Assembly (NCBI GenBank): GCA_014799465.1
Contig: JAAVHZ010000048.1
Coordinates: 1-64,000, forward strand
DNA from: Lachnospiraceae bacterium
GTDB taxonomy: Bacteria > Bacillota > Clostridia > Lachnospirales > Lachnospiraceae
Length of the DNA: 64,000 bases
Reading direction: 5' to 3'
This document shows, in pieces, positions 52,936 to 62,889 of the stretch. The notes beneath the pieces were generated by a model. The model ran no database searches, was not told the DNA's origin, and was given only the letters and a program-made list of their open reading frames with translations. Each line of letters begins with the position of its first letter. Positions within the stretch are counted from its first letter, which is position 1. Made by a program: the position numbers and the translations under genes.

Positions 52936-54291
52936 ATGTTTCATAAGGTGTTGATTGCAAATCGGGGAGAAATAGCCGTCAGGATTATCAGGGCATTAAG
53001 AGAGATGGGTATAAAATCAGTGGCGGTATATTCGGAAGCCGACAGGGAATCTCTGCATACACAGCTTGCAGATGAAGCAATATGTATAGGACCGGCAGAT
53101 TCTTCAGCCAGTTATCTGAATATGGAGAGAATTATCAGTGCTACAATAGCAAGTGGTGCTGAAGCCATACATCCGGGGTTCGGATTCTTATCAGAAAATG
53201 CCAGATTTATTGAGATGTGTGAAAAATGTAATATAAAAATTATAGGTCCGTCTTCAGAAGTAATAAGCAGAATGGGAAATAAATCAGAGGCAAGAAATAC
53301 CATGGTCAATGCAGGTGTACCGGTTATACCGGGAACGGATCATATAATATATGATGTGGAAGAAGGAAAGCAGTTTGCAGATAAAGCAGGCTATCCCGTT
53401 ATCATTAAAGCTGCTTTAGGAGGCGGCGGAAAAGGCATGAGAATAGCCTGGAGCAGTGAAGAATTTTCTGAAAGGTTTAAAACTGCACAGATGGAATCTA
53501 AAAATGCTTTTGCAGATGATGGAATGTATATAGAAAAATATATTCAAAATCCACGTCATATAGAATTTCAGATTATAGCAGACAGATATGGAAATGTAGT
53601 GCATTTGGGAGAAAGAGATTGTACAATACAGCGAAATCATCAGAAAATGATTGAAGAATCTCCATCTACGGCTATTAGTGAAGAACTGAGAAAGAAGATG
53701 GGTAAAACTGCCGTTGCTGCAGCCAAGGCGGCAAAATATGAAAATGCAGGAACGGTGGAATTTTTATTAGACAGTGATAATCAGTATTATTTTATGGAAA
53801 TGAATACCCGAATTCAGGTGGAGCATCCGGTAACTGAGATGGTGACAGGAACAGATTTAATAAAAGAACAGATTTTAATAGCACAAGGTCAGGAATTATC
53901 GGTAACACAAGAAGATATAAATATAAACGGACATGCAATTGAGTGCAGGATAAATGCAGAGAATCCTGATAAGAATTTTATGCCATGTCCGGGAACAATA
54001 AACAGTATACACATTCCGGGAGGAAATGGTATAAGGGTTGATACAGCTATATATGAAGGTTATACTATACCTCCTAATTATGATTCAATGATACTTAAGC
54101 TTATAGTACATGATAAAAACAGATATTCTGCAATTCATAAAATGCAGAGTGCACTTGGAGAACTGGTTATAGATGGTATAGGTACGAATGCAGATTTTGT
54201 ATTTGACATACTTAGTGATGAAGTGTTTAAAAATGGAGAAATATCTACAGATTTTATAGAGAATTTTATTAAGAAAAGATGTGATAATTAA
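52936..54291 (+). CDS. accC: Biotin carboxylase of acetyl-CoA carboxylase
   Basis: This ATP-grasp enzyme of 451 residues carboxylates biotin on AccB. It begins [25 protein letters not shown]. The ATP-binding glycine loop is [13 protein letters not shown], with [14 protein letters not shown], and the active site [14 protein letters not shown] follows. Its stop overlaps the accDA start by one base. Confidence 0.98.
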   Translation: MFHKVLIANRGEIAVRIIRALREMGIKSVAVYSEADRESLHTQLADEAICIGPADSSASYLNMERIISATIASGAEAIHPGFGFLSENARFIEMCEKCNIKIIGPSSEVISRMGNKSEARNTMVNAGVPVIPGTDHIIYDVEEGKQFADKAGYPVIIKAALGGGGKGMRIAWSSEEFSERFKTAQMESKNAFADDGMYIEKYIQNPRHIEFQIIADRYGNVVHLGERDCTIQRNHQKMIEESPSTAISEELRKKMGKTAVAAAKAAKYENAGTVEFLLDSDNQYYFMEMNTRIQVEHPVTEMVTGTDLIKEQILIAQGQELSVTQEDININGHAIECRINAENPDKNFMPCPGTINSIHIPGGNGIRVDTAIYEGYTIPPNYDSMILKLIVHDKNRYSAIHKMQSALGELVIDGIGTNADFVFDILSDEVFKNGEISTDFIENFIKKRCDN

Positions 54292-56012
54292 TGTTTAATG
54301 GAGTATTTAAAAAAACTTCATACATTTCAATAGATATTGACAGGGATAATATTGAGACTGAGCCTACAGTTCCGGAAGTACCTGACGGTATGTGGGAAAA
54401 ATGTCCCGGATGTACAAAAGCAGTGTATGCAGAGGATTTGAAAAATAATCATAACAAATGTCCTAAATGTGGGTACCATTTCAGACTTACATCAATGGAA
54501 AGGATTATTATGACCGCTGATGAAGGTACATTTGAAGAGTGGGATAGTGATATGGAGATTGATAATCCTCTTAATTTTACAGGGTACAAAGAAAAGATAG
54601 AGAATACCGTAAAACGTACAGGTCTTAGTGAAGCCGTAGTTACGGGAAAATGTAAAATAGGGGGTATAGATACAGGTATAGCCGTATGTGATTCACATTT
54701 TATGATGGGAAGCATGGGAAGTGTGGTTGGAGAGAAGATAACAAGAATGGTAGAAAGAGCCACAAAATATAGTCTGCCTATAGTTATATTCACTTGTTCA
54801 GGTGGAGCGAGAATGCAGGAAGGTATGATATCTCTTATGCAGATGGCAAAGACTTCTCAGGCAATTAAACGTCACAGCGATGCAGGATTGCTTTATATTA
54901 CTGTTCTTACGGATCCAACAACAGGTGGAGTGACTGCAAGTTTTGCCATGCTGGGTGATATTATTGTGGCAGAACCGAAAGCACTTATTGGGTTTGCAGG
55001 ACCAAGAGTAATAGAGCAGACTATAGGTCAGAAGCTGCCTGATGGATTTCAGAGGTCAGAATTTCTTTTGAAAAAGGGATTTGTAGACATTATAGCAGAC
55101 AGAAAGGATATGAACAGATGTCTTTCTGATTTATTAAGACTGCATATAGCTAAAAAGTCAGCTTTAAAATCTTCAGACTATTACCTCGGAAGAAATCTTG
55201 TTTCAGGAATGAAAGCAAAGGCTGTAAAAGATAAAACTGCATGGGAAAGAGTTAAACTTTCAAGAGATTCTAAGCGCAGTACAGCATTAGATTATATTAA
55301 TAACGTATTTAAGGACTTTGTAGAACTGCATGGTGACAGATGTTATGGTGATGATGGTGCAGTTATAGGAGGAATTGCAAGTATTGCCGGAAGACCGGTT
55401 ACTGTAATTGCACAGCAGAAAGGAAAAAATCTCAAGGAAAACCAATATAGAAATTTTGGTATGCCAAATCCGGAAGGATATAGAAAAGCATTGAGACTTA
55501 TGAAACAGGCTGAAAAATTTCATCGCCCGATAATATGTTTTGTAGACACCCCTGGTGCTTTTTGTGGTATAGAAGCAGAAGAGAGAGGACAGGGTCAGGC
55601 AATAGCTAATAATCTATATGAAATGTCAACTCTTAAAGTTCCTATTGTATCTGTTATGATTGGTGAAGGCGGAAGCGGAGGAGCTTTGGCACTGGCAGTT
55701 GCAAATGAAGTATGGATGATGGAAAATGCGACATATTCTATTCTTTCACCCGAAGGTTTTGCATCTATTTTATGGAAAGATAGCAGACGTGCAGAGGAAG
55801 CAGCTGAAGTTATGAAAATTACGGCAAAGGATTTGCTTAGTCTTAAGGTAATAGATAGAATTATACCTGAACAATATCCGTCTTCAAAAGATAATATCGC
55901 ACAGATTTCTCAATATTTAAAAAATTATATAAAAGAGTTTCTTGCAAAATATGAAGGAAAAAATGAGCAGGAAATAGTAGACAGCAGATATGACCGTTTC
56001 AGAAATTTTTAA
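54291..56012 (+). CDS. accDA: Fused acetyl-CoA carboxylase carboxyltransferase, beta-alpha (AccDA)
   Basis: The 573 residues fuse AccD and AccA. The N-terminal part (1-~285) has the AccD zinc ribbon (C38, C41, C57, C60) and the [12 protein letters not shown] and [11 protein letters not shown] segments. The C-terminal part (from ~300) has the AccA blocks [43 protein letters not shown] and [11 protein letters not shown]. It carries out the second half-reaction, making malonyl-CoA. The usual separate genes are merged without a stop. It ends the fab/acc operon. Confidence 0.97.
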   Translation: MFNGVFKKTSYISIDIDRDNIETEPTVPEVPDGMWEKCPGCTKAVYAEDLKNNHNKCPKCGYHFRLTSMERIIMTADEGTFEEWDSDMEIDNPLNFTGYKEKIENTVKRTGLSEAVVTGKCKIGGIDTGIAVCDSHFMMGSMGSVVGEKITRMVERATKYSLPIVIFTCSGGARMQEGMISLMQMAKTSQAIKRHSDAGLLYITVLTDPTTGGVTASFAMLGDIIVAEPKALIGFAGPRVIEQTIGQKLPDGFQRSEFLLKKGFVDIIADRKDMNRCLSDLLRLHIAKKSALKSSDYYLGRNLVSGMKAKAVKDKTAWERVKLSRDSKRSTALDYINNVFKDFVELHGDRCYGDDGAVIGGIASIAGRPVTVIAQQKGKNLKENQYRNFGMPNPEGYRKALRLMKQAEKFHRPIICFVDTPGAFCGIEAEERGQGQAIANNLYEMSTLKVPIVSVMIGEGGSGGALALAVANEVWMMENATYSILSPEGFASILWKDSRRAEEAAEVMKITAKDLLSLKVIDRIIPEQYPSSKDNIAQISQYLKNYIKEFLAKYEGKNEQEIVDSRYDRFRNF

Positions 56013-56025
56013 TTAATACCTTGTT

Positions 56026-56055
56026 GAAATAATGGCACAAATGTGCTATTATTTC
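56026..56055 (+). terminator. Hairpin after accDA
   Basis: GAAATAATGGCAC and GTGCTATTATTTC form a stem over AAAT with one A-C mismatch. No T run follows, so it may be a weak terminator or an mRNA-stabilising stem. Confidence 0.5.
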
Positions 56056-56093
56056 ACAGGGAATTAATATAAAATGAAAGGAGCGGTTACTTT

Positions 56094-56939
56094 ATGTATA
56101 ATAATAACAATTTTGAGTTTAATGATGAACCGGTAGACTTAACATCACCGGGCAGAAGTGCACAGGCACAGCAAAATTATGCACAGTATGAGAACACAAT
56201 TAAAAGAACAACTGATCCATTTATAATGAAGTTTACGGGAATTCTGGTAAAAGTTGCAATGGTGGGAGTTTTAGTTTTTCTTTTTTATCTCATTTCACTT
56301 GGAGCATTTGATATTGACGAAAATATTTCATTATTAAAGAATACAGGACTTGCAATATATGGGGTATTTATTTTTGATGCAATTGTTATGACAGTGCTTA
56401 ATAAGCGGTTTTCCATACTAGTGATAGCATTGATTTTCCCTCTATTTTATCCTTTAAAAAGAAGTTATGTTACATATAACAGAAAAAATATACAGGCATT
56501 ATGGCTTGCCGCATTTTTTATTTTGACAGGTGTTGTTCTTAATAATCTATACCCACAATTATATAATAAGGTACAGGTTATGAAGACATCCAGAGATGAA
56601 TATACTTCTGAATGCAATGATGCAGTTAAGTATTTAAAAGGCGTAAAAGTTGAATCAGGCAATATGATAATAGAAGTAATAAAGGACAATGTCGATGATT
56701 ATATCTGGAAAGCAGAGAAAAATGCAAATGGCTCTTATATTATTACTGTTAAAGGAGATACGGAATTGGAAGTGGATGGTGTATTTAGAGCAGATGAGAT
56801 GATAAAAAACAATACAAGTATTACATTTTCGGTAAATGCTTCAATGGATAATTATGTGGTATCAGGGCTTAAAGTAAATGATATTGATTATATCAGTTAT
56901 GCGAATATTGTGTGGAGTGAAATGTGCAAATCAAAGTAA
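56094..56939 (+). CDS. Membrane protein with extracytoplasmic C-terminal domain, unknown function
   Basis: This 281-residue protein has a polar N-terminus (NNNNFEFNDE), about four helices between residues ~50 and 165, and a soluble C-terminal domain of ~110 residues. The soluble domain has beta-strand patterns (VESGNMIIEVIKD, NGSYIITVKGDTELEVDG). Start ATG 56094 follows GAAAGGAG. It was not recognised. It lies alone between the fab operon and gltX. Confidence 0.75.
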   Translation: MYNNNNFEFNDEPVDLTSPGRSAQAQQNYAQYENTIKRTTDPFIMKFTGILVKVAMVGVLVFLFYLISLGAFDIDENISLLKNTGLAIYGVFIFDAIVMTVLNKRFSILVIALIFPLFYPLKRSYVTYNRKNIQALWLAAFFILTGVVLNNLYPQLYNKVQVMKTSRDEYTSECNDAVKYLKGVKVESGNMIIEVIKDNVDDYIWKAEKNANGSYIITVKGDTELEVDGVFRADEMIKNNTSITFSVNASMDNYVVSGLKVNDIDYISYANIVWSEMCKSK

Positions 56940-56987
56940 CAATAAATGTATTTAATAGAATATGAATATGTAGAATGGAGAAACAAA

Positions 56988-58451
56988 ATGAGTCAAAGGA
57001 TCAGAACAAGATATGCACCAAGTCCCACAGGAAAAATGCATGTGGGTAATCTTAGGACAGCGTTATACGAATATCTGATTGCAAAGCATGAAGGCGGAGA
57101 TTTTGTCTTAAGAATAGAAGATACAGATCAGGAACGTTTTGTAGAAGGTGCACTTGATATAATATATAGAACAATGAAAGAGGCAGGACTTGAACATGAC
57201 GAGGGACCAGATAAAGATGGCGGGTATGGACCATATGTACAGAGTGAGAGACAGAACAGCGGACTTTATCTTGAATATGCAAAAAAATTAGTTGATAAAG
57301 GGGAGGCATATTATTGCTTTTGTGATAAAGAAAGGCTAGATTCATTAAAGCAGGTAGTTGCAGGAAAAGAGATTTCAGTATATGATAAACATTGTCTAAA
57401 TCTTTCAGCTGAAGAGGTTAAAGAAAAGATTGATGCAGGTATACCTTATGTTATCAGGCAGAATAATCCGGTTACGGGAACAACTACATTCCATGATGAA
57501 ATATATGGAGATATTACAGTAAATAACTCAGAACTGGATGATATGATACTTATAAAGTCAGATGGATTTCCTACTTATAACTTTGCAAATGTTATAGATG
57601 ATTATCTTATGAAGATTACTCATGTAGTAAGGGGAAATGAATATATTTCTTCATCACCAAAGTATCAGAGATTGTATGAAGCATTTGGATGGGAACCGCC
57701 AAAGTATGTACATCTTCCGCTTATAACGGATGAAAGCCATAAAAAGCTCAGCAAGAGGTGCGGACATTCCTCATTTGAGGATTTAACAGAACAGGGATTT
57801 CTTCCGGAGGCTATAGTTAATTTTATAGCATTGCTTGGGTGGAGTCCTGAGGATAATAATGAAATATTCGGGTTAGATGAGTTAGTCAGGAATTTTGACT
57901 ATAGACATATTAATAAGTCGCCGGCAGTGTTTGATATGGTAAAGCTTAAGTGGATGAATGGTGAATACATTAAAGCAATGGACGATGAAAGATTCTATGA
58001 ACTTGCTATGCCATATTTAAAAAATGTAATTAAGAAGGAAATAGATGCAAAGAAAATATTAGATCTTGTTAAGACGAGAATAGAAGTATTTCCTGATATT
58101 GAGTCATTGATTGACTTCTTTGAAGAACTTCCTGATTATGACATATCATTATATACCCATAAGAAGATGAAGACAAACAGTGAAAATTCTTTAGAAATAC
58201 TTAATGAGTTACTTCCGATTCTGGAAAACCATAATGATTATTCTATTGATTCACTTCATGAACTTATTATGGATTATATATCAAAAAAAGGTATAAAAAA
58301 CGGACAAGGATTGTGGCCGGTCAGAACGGCAGTATCCGGAAAACAGATGACACCGGGAGGTGCATTTGAGATTATGGAAATATTAGGAAAAGAAGAAAGT
58401 CTTAACAGAATAAGAATAGGTATTGAAAAATTGAGTAAAGAAGGTGCATGA
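56988..58451 (+). CDS. gltX: Glutamyl-tRNA synthetase
   Basis: This class I synthetase of about 487 residues charges tRNA with glutamate. The HIGH-type motif appears in [18 protein letters not shown] and the KMSKS-type motif as [24 protein letters not shown] and [16 protein letters not shown] are family blocks. The ATG at 56988 replaces an upstream in-frame ATG at 56946 that would add 14 atypical residues. The 3' end overlaps the helicase gene by 8 bases. Discrimination between tRNA-Glu and tRNA-Gln cannot be judged here. Confidence 0.97.
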   Translation: MSQRIRTRYAPSPTGKMHVGNLRTALYEYLIAKHEGGDFVLRIEDTDQERFVEGALDIIYRTMKEAGLEHDEGPDKDGGYGPYVQSERQNSGLYLEYAKKLVDKGEAYYCFCDKERLDSLKQVVAGKEISVYDKHCLNLSAEEVKEKIDAGIPYVIRQNNPVTGTTTFHDEIYGDITVNNSELDDMILIKSDGFPTYNFANVIDDYLMKITHVVRGNEYISSSPKYQRLYEAFGWEPPKYVHLPLITDESHKKLSKRCGHSSFEDLTEQGFLPEAIVNFIALLGWSPEDNNEIFGLDELVRNFDYRHINKSPAVFDMVKLKWMNGEYIKAMDDERFYELAMPYLKNVIKKEIDAKKILDLVKTRIEVFPDIESLIDFFEELPDYDISLYTHKKMKTNSENSLEILNELLPILENHNDYSIDSLHELIMDYISKKGIKNGQGLWPVRTAVSGKQMTPGGAFEIMEILGKEESLNRIRIGIEKLSKEGA

Positions 58452-60447
58452 TATTTTTACTAAAGCACAGGAGCAGGCTGTTATGCATTATCAGGGACCG
58501 ATGATGGTTATCGCCGGTCCGGGAAGCGGAAAGACTCTTGTTATTACCTATAGAACAAAATACCTGATTGAAAAATATGGCATAAATCCCGGAAATATAC
58601 TTGTGATTACATTCACAAAGGCGGCAGCACTTGAAATGCATGAAAGATTTGATAAGCTTATGGATAAAAAACTGCCGGTAAATTTTGGGACGTTTCATGC
58701 CATATTTTTTAAAATATTAAGGTATGCTTATAATTATAGTTCTGATAATATTATAGGGGAAGATGTGAAATTCCGGTATATAAAGGAGATAATTCAAAAT
58801 CTGAATCTGGAGATTGATGATGAAAATGAGTTCTGTTTAAATATTATAAATGAAATAAGCCGGGTAAAGGGTGATATGCTTGATTTGAATCATTACTATT
58901 CTAAAAACTGCCCTGAAGATATTTTTCAAAAGATTTATGCACAGTATGAAAAAAAACTTCATATGGCAGATAAGATAGATTTTGATGATATGCTTATTTT
59001 GTGTTATAGGCTGCTAAGTGAAAGAAAGGATATATTGTCTGCCTGGCAGGGCAAATATCAATATATACTTGTGGATGAGTTTCAGGATATAAACAGAATA
59101 CAGTATGAGATAGTAAAAATGTTAGCTTTGCCTGAAAATAATTTATTTATAGTAGGTGATGATGACCAGTCTATATATCGTTTCAGGGGTGCGAGACCTG
59201 AGATAATGCTTAATTTTAGAAAAGACTATAATAAGGCGGAAAAAGTCATTCTGGATTGTAATTTTCGTTCAGGGATAAAAATAGTGGAATCTTCAAAAAG
59301 ACTTATAAAGAATAATGAAAAACGTTATGAAAAGTCTGTTAAAGCACATAATTCTTATGACGGATATGTGGAATACATGGAATTTGCAAATCAGTCAGAA
59401 GAAAACAGGCATATTGTCGATAAAATCAGAAAATATGCAGCTGATGGAACAGAATATAAAGATATGGCTGTTTTGTTCAGGACTAATATAGGTCCAAGAT
59501 TTCTGGTAGAAAAGCTTTTGGAATATAATATTCCTTTTCATATGAAAGATAGTATGCAGAACATATATGAACACTGGATAGCACAGGACATATTTTCTTA
59601 TATAAAACTGGCATTAGGGAACAGAGAACGCATGGAACTGTATAGGGTTATGAACAGACCTAAAAGATATATTTCAAGAGACGCAGTTAAGGATAAAACA
59701 TTTTCTTTTGATGAAGTTTATTACTATTACAGGGATAAAGAGTGGATGCAGGAACGCATAAGCCGTTTGGAATATGATTTGTCAATGATTGGCAGAATGA
59801 ATCCGTATGCCGCAATCAGTTACATTAGACAGAGTATTGGATATGACGGATATCTTAAAGAATATGCGGATTATAGAAGAATGAAGCCGGAAGAACTTCT
59901 GGATGTTGCAGACGAACTTATGGAATCTTCAAAGGAATATAGTACATTTGAGGAGTGGCAGGAGCATATAGAAGAATATGGAGAAGAATTGAAAAAGCAG
60001 TCAGATAATAATAGGAATATTGCAGATGCAGTGGAATTATCTACAATGCATAGTTCAAAGGGATTAGAATACAGAATTGTATTTATAATAGATGCCAATG
60101 AGGGCGTTACACCACATTCCAAATCTGTACTTGATGAAGATATGGAAGAGGAAAGAAGAATGTTTTATGTGGCAGTAACAAGAGCGAAGGAACGGCTGCA
60201 TATATACTATGTAAAGGAAAGATTCAATAAGCCTGTATCAGTTTCAAGGTTCGTAGGGGAAATGATGTATGATACTGATGAATTTTATAACGGAACAGAA
60301 GTCTGCCATAAAAAATATGGTGATGGTATAATAAGGAAAAATGAAGACGGAAAAGTTATAATATATTTCCCACGATTACGCAAAGAGATGGTATTTGACA
60401 TTAAATTTGCTGTGACGAATGGAATTATAAGAAAAAAAGAAAGTTGA
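58444..60447 (+). CDS. UvrD/PcrA-like superfamily 1 DNA helicase
   Basis: This 667-residue SF1A helicase has motif [19 protein letters not shown], motif [15 protein letters not shown], motif [16 protein letters not shown] and motif [19 protein letters not shown], then [14 protein letters not shown]. It is shorter than typical UvrD/PcrA (~720-760) and is probably a paralogue rather than the essential helicase. Translation begins at GTG 58444 inside gltX. A C-terminal [20 protein letters not shown] segment resembles the PcrA tail that contacts RNA polymerase. Confidence 0.92.
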   Translation: MHDIFTKAQEQAVMHYQGPMMVIAGPGSGKTLVITYRTKYLIEKYGINPGNILVITFTKAAALEMHERFDKLMDKKLPVNFGTFHAIFFKILRYAYNYSSDNIIGEDVKFRYIKEIIQNLNLEIDDENEFCLNIINEISRVKGDMLDLNHYYSKNCPEDIFQKIYAQYEKKLHMADKIDFDDMLILCYRLLSERKDILSAWQGKYQYILVDEFQDINRIQYEIVKMLALPENNLFIVGDDDQSIYRFRGARPEIMLNFRKDYNKAEKVILDCNFRSGIKIVESSKRLIKNNEKRYEKSVKAHNSYDGYVEYMEFANQSEENRHIVDKIRKYAADGTEYKDMAVLFRTNIGPRFLVEKLLEYNIPFHMKDSMQNIYEHWIAQDIFSYIKLALGNRERMELYRVMNRPKRYISRDAVKDKTFSFDEVYYYYRDKEWMQERISRLEYDLSMIGRMNPYAAISYIRQSIGYDGYLKEYADYRRMKPEELLDVADELMESSKEYSTFEEWQEHIEEYGEELKKQSDNNRNIADAVELSTMHSSKGLEYRIVFIIDANEGVTPHSKSVLDEDMEEERRMFYVAVTRAKERLHIYYVKERFNKPVSVSRFVGEMMYDTDEFYNGTEVCHKKYGDGIIRKNEDGKVIIYFPRLRKEMVFDIKFAVTNGIIRKKES

Positions 60448-60470
60448 AATTAAATCAGCTTTCTTTTTTA
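60432..60470. terminator. Bidirectional terminator between the helicase and DUF1292 genes
   Basis: AAAAAAGAAAGTTGA pairs with TCAGCTTTCTTTTTT with one mismatch, across an 8-base loop. A and T runs lie on the two sides of the convergent genes. Confidence 0.85.
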
Positions 60471-60476
60471 TAATCA

Positions 60477-60803
60477 TTATTCATTTAAATCGGATTCATC
60501 CAGAATTTCATTATATTCGTCATATTCAATTAAGTTATTATATGCCTCTGATGCAATTTTTAATTCTTCACATGATTCGATATTAGATAAAAGCGGTTCG
60601 CCGTTTTCATTTTCACTGTAACCATAAAGGTATACTTTTCCGGTGCCTGCATCGGGACCGGTTGAGGGAAGAAGTGCAATATATTGTTTGTTTTCAGCCG
60701 GGAATATGGCTAATATGTCACAGTCAACATCAATACCGCCATCAAGCTGCAATGTAACATATTCGTCTTCCGGTTTATCAACATATTTTGTTTCAGTATT
60801 CAT
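60477..60803 (-). CDS. DUF1292-type small acidic protein
   Basis: This 108-residue acidic protein has the DUF1292 pattern YVTLQLDGGIDVDCDILAIFPAE, then KQYIALLP and KVYLYGYSENENGEPLLSNIE. There is no signal or membrane segment. The start at 60803 is preceded on the minus strand by GGAAAGGA at some distance. Members are widespread in Firmicutes with no known function. It is convergent with the helicase gene. Confidence 0.9.
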   Translation of the reverse strand: MNTETKYVDKPEDEYVTLQLDGGIDVDCDILAIFPAENKQYIALLPSTGPDAGTGKVYLYGYSENENGEPLLSNIESCEELKIASEAYNNLIEYDEYNEILDESDLNE

Positions 60804-60895
60804 TTATTCTAACCAATCCTTTCCAGAAAATATTCACTAATATAAAAACTCTAACAGAAACATTAATAAAAATCAATAAAAAATGTAAATAATAT

Positions 60896-60923
60896 TTGAC
60901 TTTATACAAATTTATTATAAAAT
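60896..60923 (+). promoter_or_regulatory. Possible promoter for the 60965 gene
   Basis: TTGACT (60896-60901) and TAAAAT (60918-60923) are 16 bases apart, in a very AT-rich region. Confidence 0.5.
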
Positions 60924-60964
60924 AATAGTGAGTAATTACAAAAGCATATGGAAGGAGAACATTT

Positions 60965-61477
60965 GTGGCAACAGGTAACAATGGCGGAAGCCGTACCAGA
61001 GAAAAAGGAAACTTAAGAGGAAATAATTCTTACCAGACAGGTAGAAGAGAAGGGAATAATAACAGAAATAATAACTCAAAACAGGGTTATGGTGAGAACA
61101 GGCAAAGAAGCGAAGGCAGGAATTCCTTTAATAAGGTTGGAAACGGCAATGGAAGACCTCAGAAAAAAAATTCAGGTACAGGGAGAGGATATGGTACCTA
61201 TGATAAAGACAGAAATGATGATAATAAGAGGGATAACCGTCATAAATCTTCACAGAGCAGGGAGTCAAAGGTCAAAGAGCAACAGCCTGATAAGCTGGAG
61301 ATAATTAGCAGGATAGAAAAAGAAAAAAAGGCAGTGCAGAAAAAGCAGGCTGAAAGGAAAAATGCCAATAAAGGAAATCGCCAGCAGTCAAAGCCTAAAA
61401 GAATGGGAAATATTGACTGGACTAAGGCATATGAAAATGACAGCTATGATGATGATGATTTTGATTTATATTTGTAG
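60965..61477 (+). CDS. Disordered Asn/Gly/Arg-rich basic protein
   Basis: This 170-residue protein is low complexity for its first ~105 residues (Asn, Gly, Arg, Lys, Gln, Ser; patterns such as GRREGNNNRNNN). A predicted charged helix follows (KLEIISRIEKEKKAVQKKQAER), and the C-terminus is strongly acidic (YDDDDFDLYL). No folded domain is recognised. The start is GTG 60965 behind GGAAGGAG. RGG-like and basic content suggest RNA binding or condensate behaviour, but this is inference. Confidence 0.8.
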   Translation: MATGNNGGSRTREKGNLRGNNSYQTGRREGNNNRNNNSKQGYGENRQRSEGRNSFNKVGNGNGRPQKKNSGTGRGYGTYDKDRNDDNKRDNRHKSSQSRESKVKEQQPDKLEIISRIEKEKKAVQKKQAERKNANKGNRQQSKPKRMGNIDWTKAYENDSYDDDDFDLYL

Positions 61478-61482
61478 ATAGC

Positions 61483-61530
61483 AAAAAGCTTTCCCGGAAT
61501 ATCAGATTTTATCTGTTGGGAAAGCTTTTA
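61483..61530 (+). terminator. Terminator after the disordered-protein gene
   Basis: AAAAGCTTTCCC (61484-61495) pairs with GGGAAAGCTTTT (61518-61529) across a 22-base loop that holds a smaller CAGAT/ATCTG hairpin. A T run closes the right arm. Confidence 0.88.
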
Positions 61531-61559
61531 ATATATTAATAAAGGATTGGAGAATATAT

Positions 61560-62579
61560 TTGGATAAGTACGATTTTAACATAAAAAAGGTAATAGTACA
61601 TATATTAGAATCTTCTGCAGGTATTCCGGTCTTATCAGATGAAGAACTTGATTATGGCTCAGAGTTTGGTGACTTTTTGAGAGAGCATCTGTATAGGATT
61701 TACATAAGTGATGATATTAAGAACTGCAGATTTTATGAAGAAGATTCAGAAATATTTAATATACTTAAAGAATTCGATAGGGACAGTTTTGCCGAAATCA
61801 GCAGGAAGACAGCAGTTCATCTTTATGGAATAATGAACAGCAACATAGATATACCTTCTGCGGATTTGGTTGTAGTGCTGTATACATTAAATGGAGCAGA
61901 ATATCTCGGACTACTTAAGATGAATTATAAGTCATTTTATACACACATGACAAGTAGTGATGATTTTGGGGGAAATATGAATGAAGTAATTATGCATAAA
62001 GCATTATTTCCGGGAGAGGGGCAGAAACTTTCAGAAGCAGCACTTATTTGTCTTGATGATCTTACTGTAAAAGTGGTTGAGAAGAAATATGAGGTAAACG
62101 GAGCAAAGGAAAATTACTTTTCAAAAAGATTTTTACAGTGCAGCAGTAATCTTTCATCAAAAGCAAAGTTGGCAATAGTAACAAAGGCTGTAGAAAAAAT
62201 TCAGGAAAAATATATTGATGACTCTGAGCAGCTTGAAGCAAAGATGAAAGCAAAAAGTATTATTCATACTGAATTTGAAGAACAGGGTATTATAAGTTTA
62301 CCGGAGATTGCGGAAAAGATATTTGATGAACAGCCTGAGATGAGGGCTGAATTTGAAGAACAGATTGAAAAATATAATATATCAGAAGATGAAATAACGA
62401 TACAAAGTCCTTCTGCTTCAAGAAAATTTTCTAAACAGCATCTTACTACAGATACAGGTATAGAGATAAAAATTCCGATGGAACAATATGAAAATCAGGA
62501 CTCTGTTGAGTTTATAACTAATCAGGATGGTACAGTATCAGTACTTATAAAAAACATAACAAAGCTTATTTCAAAATAA
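61560..62579 (+). CDS. Nucleoid-associated protein (NdpA/YejK family)
   Basis: This 339-residue protein matches the 37-kDa nucleoid-associated family in length and overall pattern. It begins KVIVHILESSAGIPVLSDEELD, and NYFSKRFLQCSSN and a C-terminal IPMEQYENQDSVEF strand follow. No signal or membrane segment is present. Translation starts at a TTG (61560) with GGAG upstream. DNA binding is known for some members; its role here is unknown. Confidence 0.85.
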   Translation: MDKYDFNIKKVIVHILESSAGIPVLSDEELDYGSEFGDFLREHLYRIYISDDIKNCRFYEEDSEIFNILKEFDRDSFAEISRKTAVHLYGIMNSNIDIPSADLVVVLYTLNGAEYLGLLKMNYKSFYTHMTSSDDFGGNMNEVIMHKALFPGEGQKLSEAALICLDDLTVKVVEKKYEVNGAKENYFSKRFLQCSSNLSSKAKLAIVTKAVEKIQEKYIDDSEQLEAKMKAKSIIHTEFEEQGIISLPEIAEKIFDEQPEMRAEFEEQIEKYNISEDEITIQSPSASRKFSKQHLTTDTGIEIKIPMEQYENQDSVEFITNQDGTVSVLIKNITKLISK

Positions 62580-62591
62580 CTCTGAGTTTGT

Positions 62592-62773
62592 AATGGTTCA
62601 GCCATGACATTCATAATTTGCCGGACTATACATTATGATTGCGTATTTTAATATCTGCCGGCAAATTATTCATGCCGGGCGTCCGCCCTATAGATAATAA
62701 TATATAATAATTTCTTAGTGAGCGAGCTCCCACGAAATTATTATATACTATTCTCTGCATGGTCGAACTATTA
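62592..62773. repeat. Structured dispersed repeat, copy 2
   Basis: This copy has the same terminal and central stems as the repeat at 1-120, but carries about 66 extra bases after the left end. The insert forms its own stem, AATTTGCCGG with CCGGCAAATT. The shared core from GGGCGTCCGCCC through TTAGTGAGC to the AAATTATTATATA stem is nearly identical. The outer ends have drifted. It fills most of the 310-bp gap between the nucleoid protein and the lipoprotein gene. Confidence 0.87.
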
Positions 62774-62814
62774 CTTAAATTTGTGATAAAATTATGAAAA
62801 AAATAAAAAGATAG

Positions 62815-62843
62815 TTGTTTATTAAAATGAAAAATGTTATAAT
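62815..62843 (+). promoter_or_regulatory. Promoter for the trigger-factor-like lipoprotein gene
   Basis: TTGTTT (62815-62820) and TATAAT (62838-62843) are 17 bases apart, 46 bases before the start codon. Confidence 0.65.
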
Positions 62844-62889
62844 CACAAACGATTTTATTAATTATAATTAAAATGAAAGGACAGGAGAA

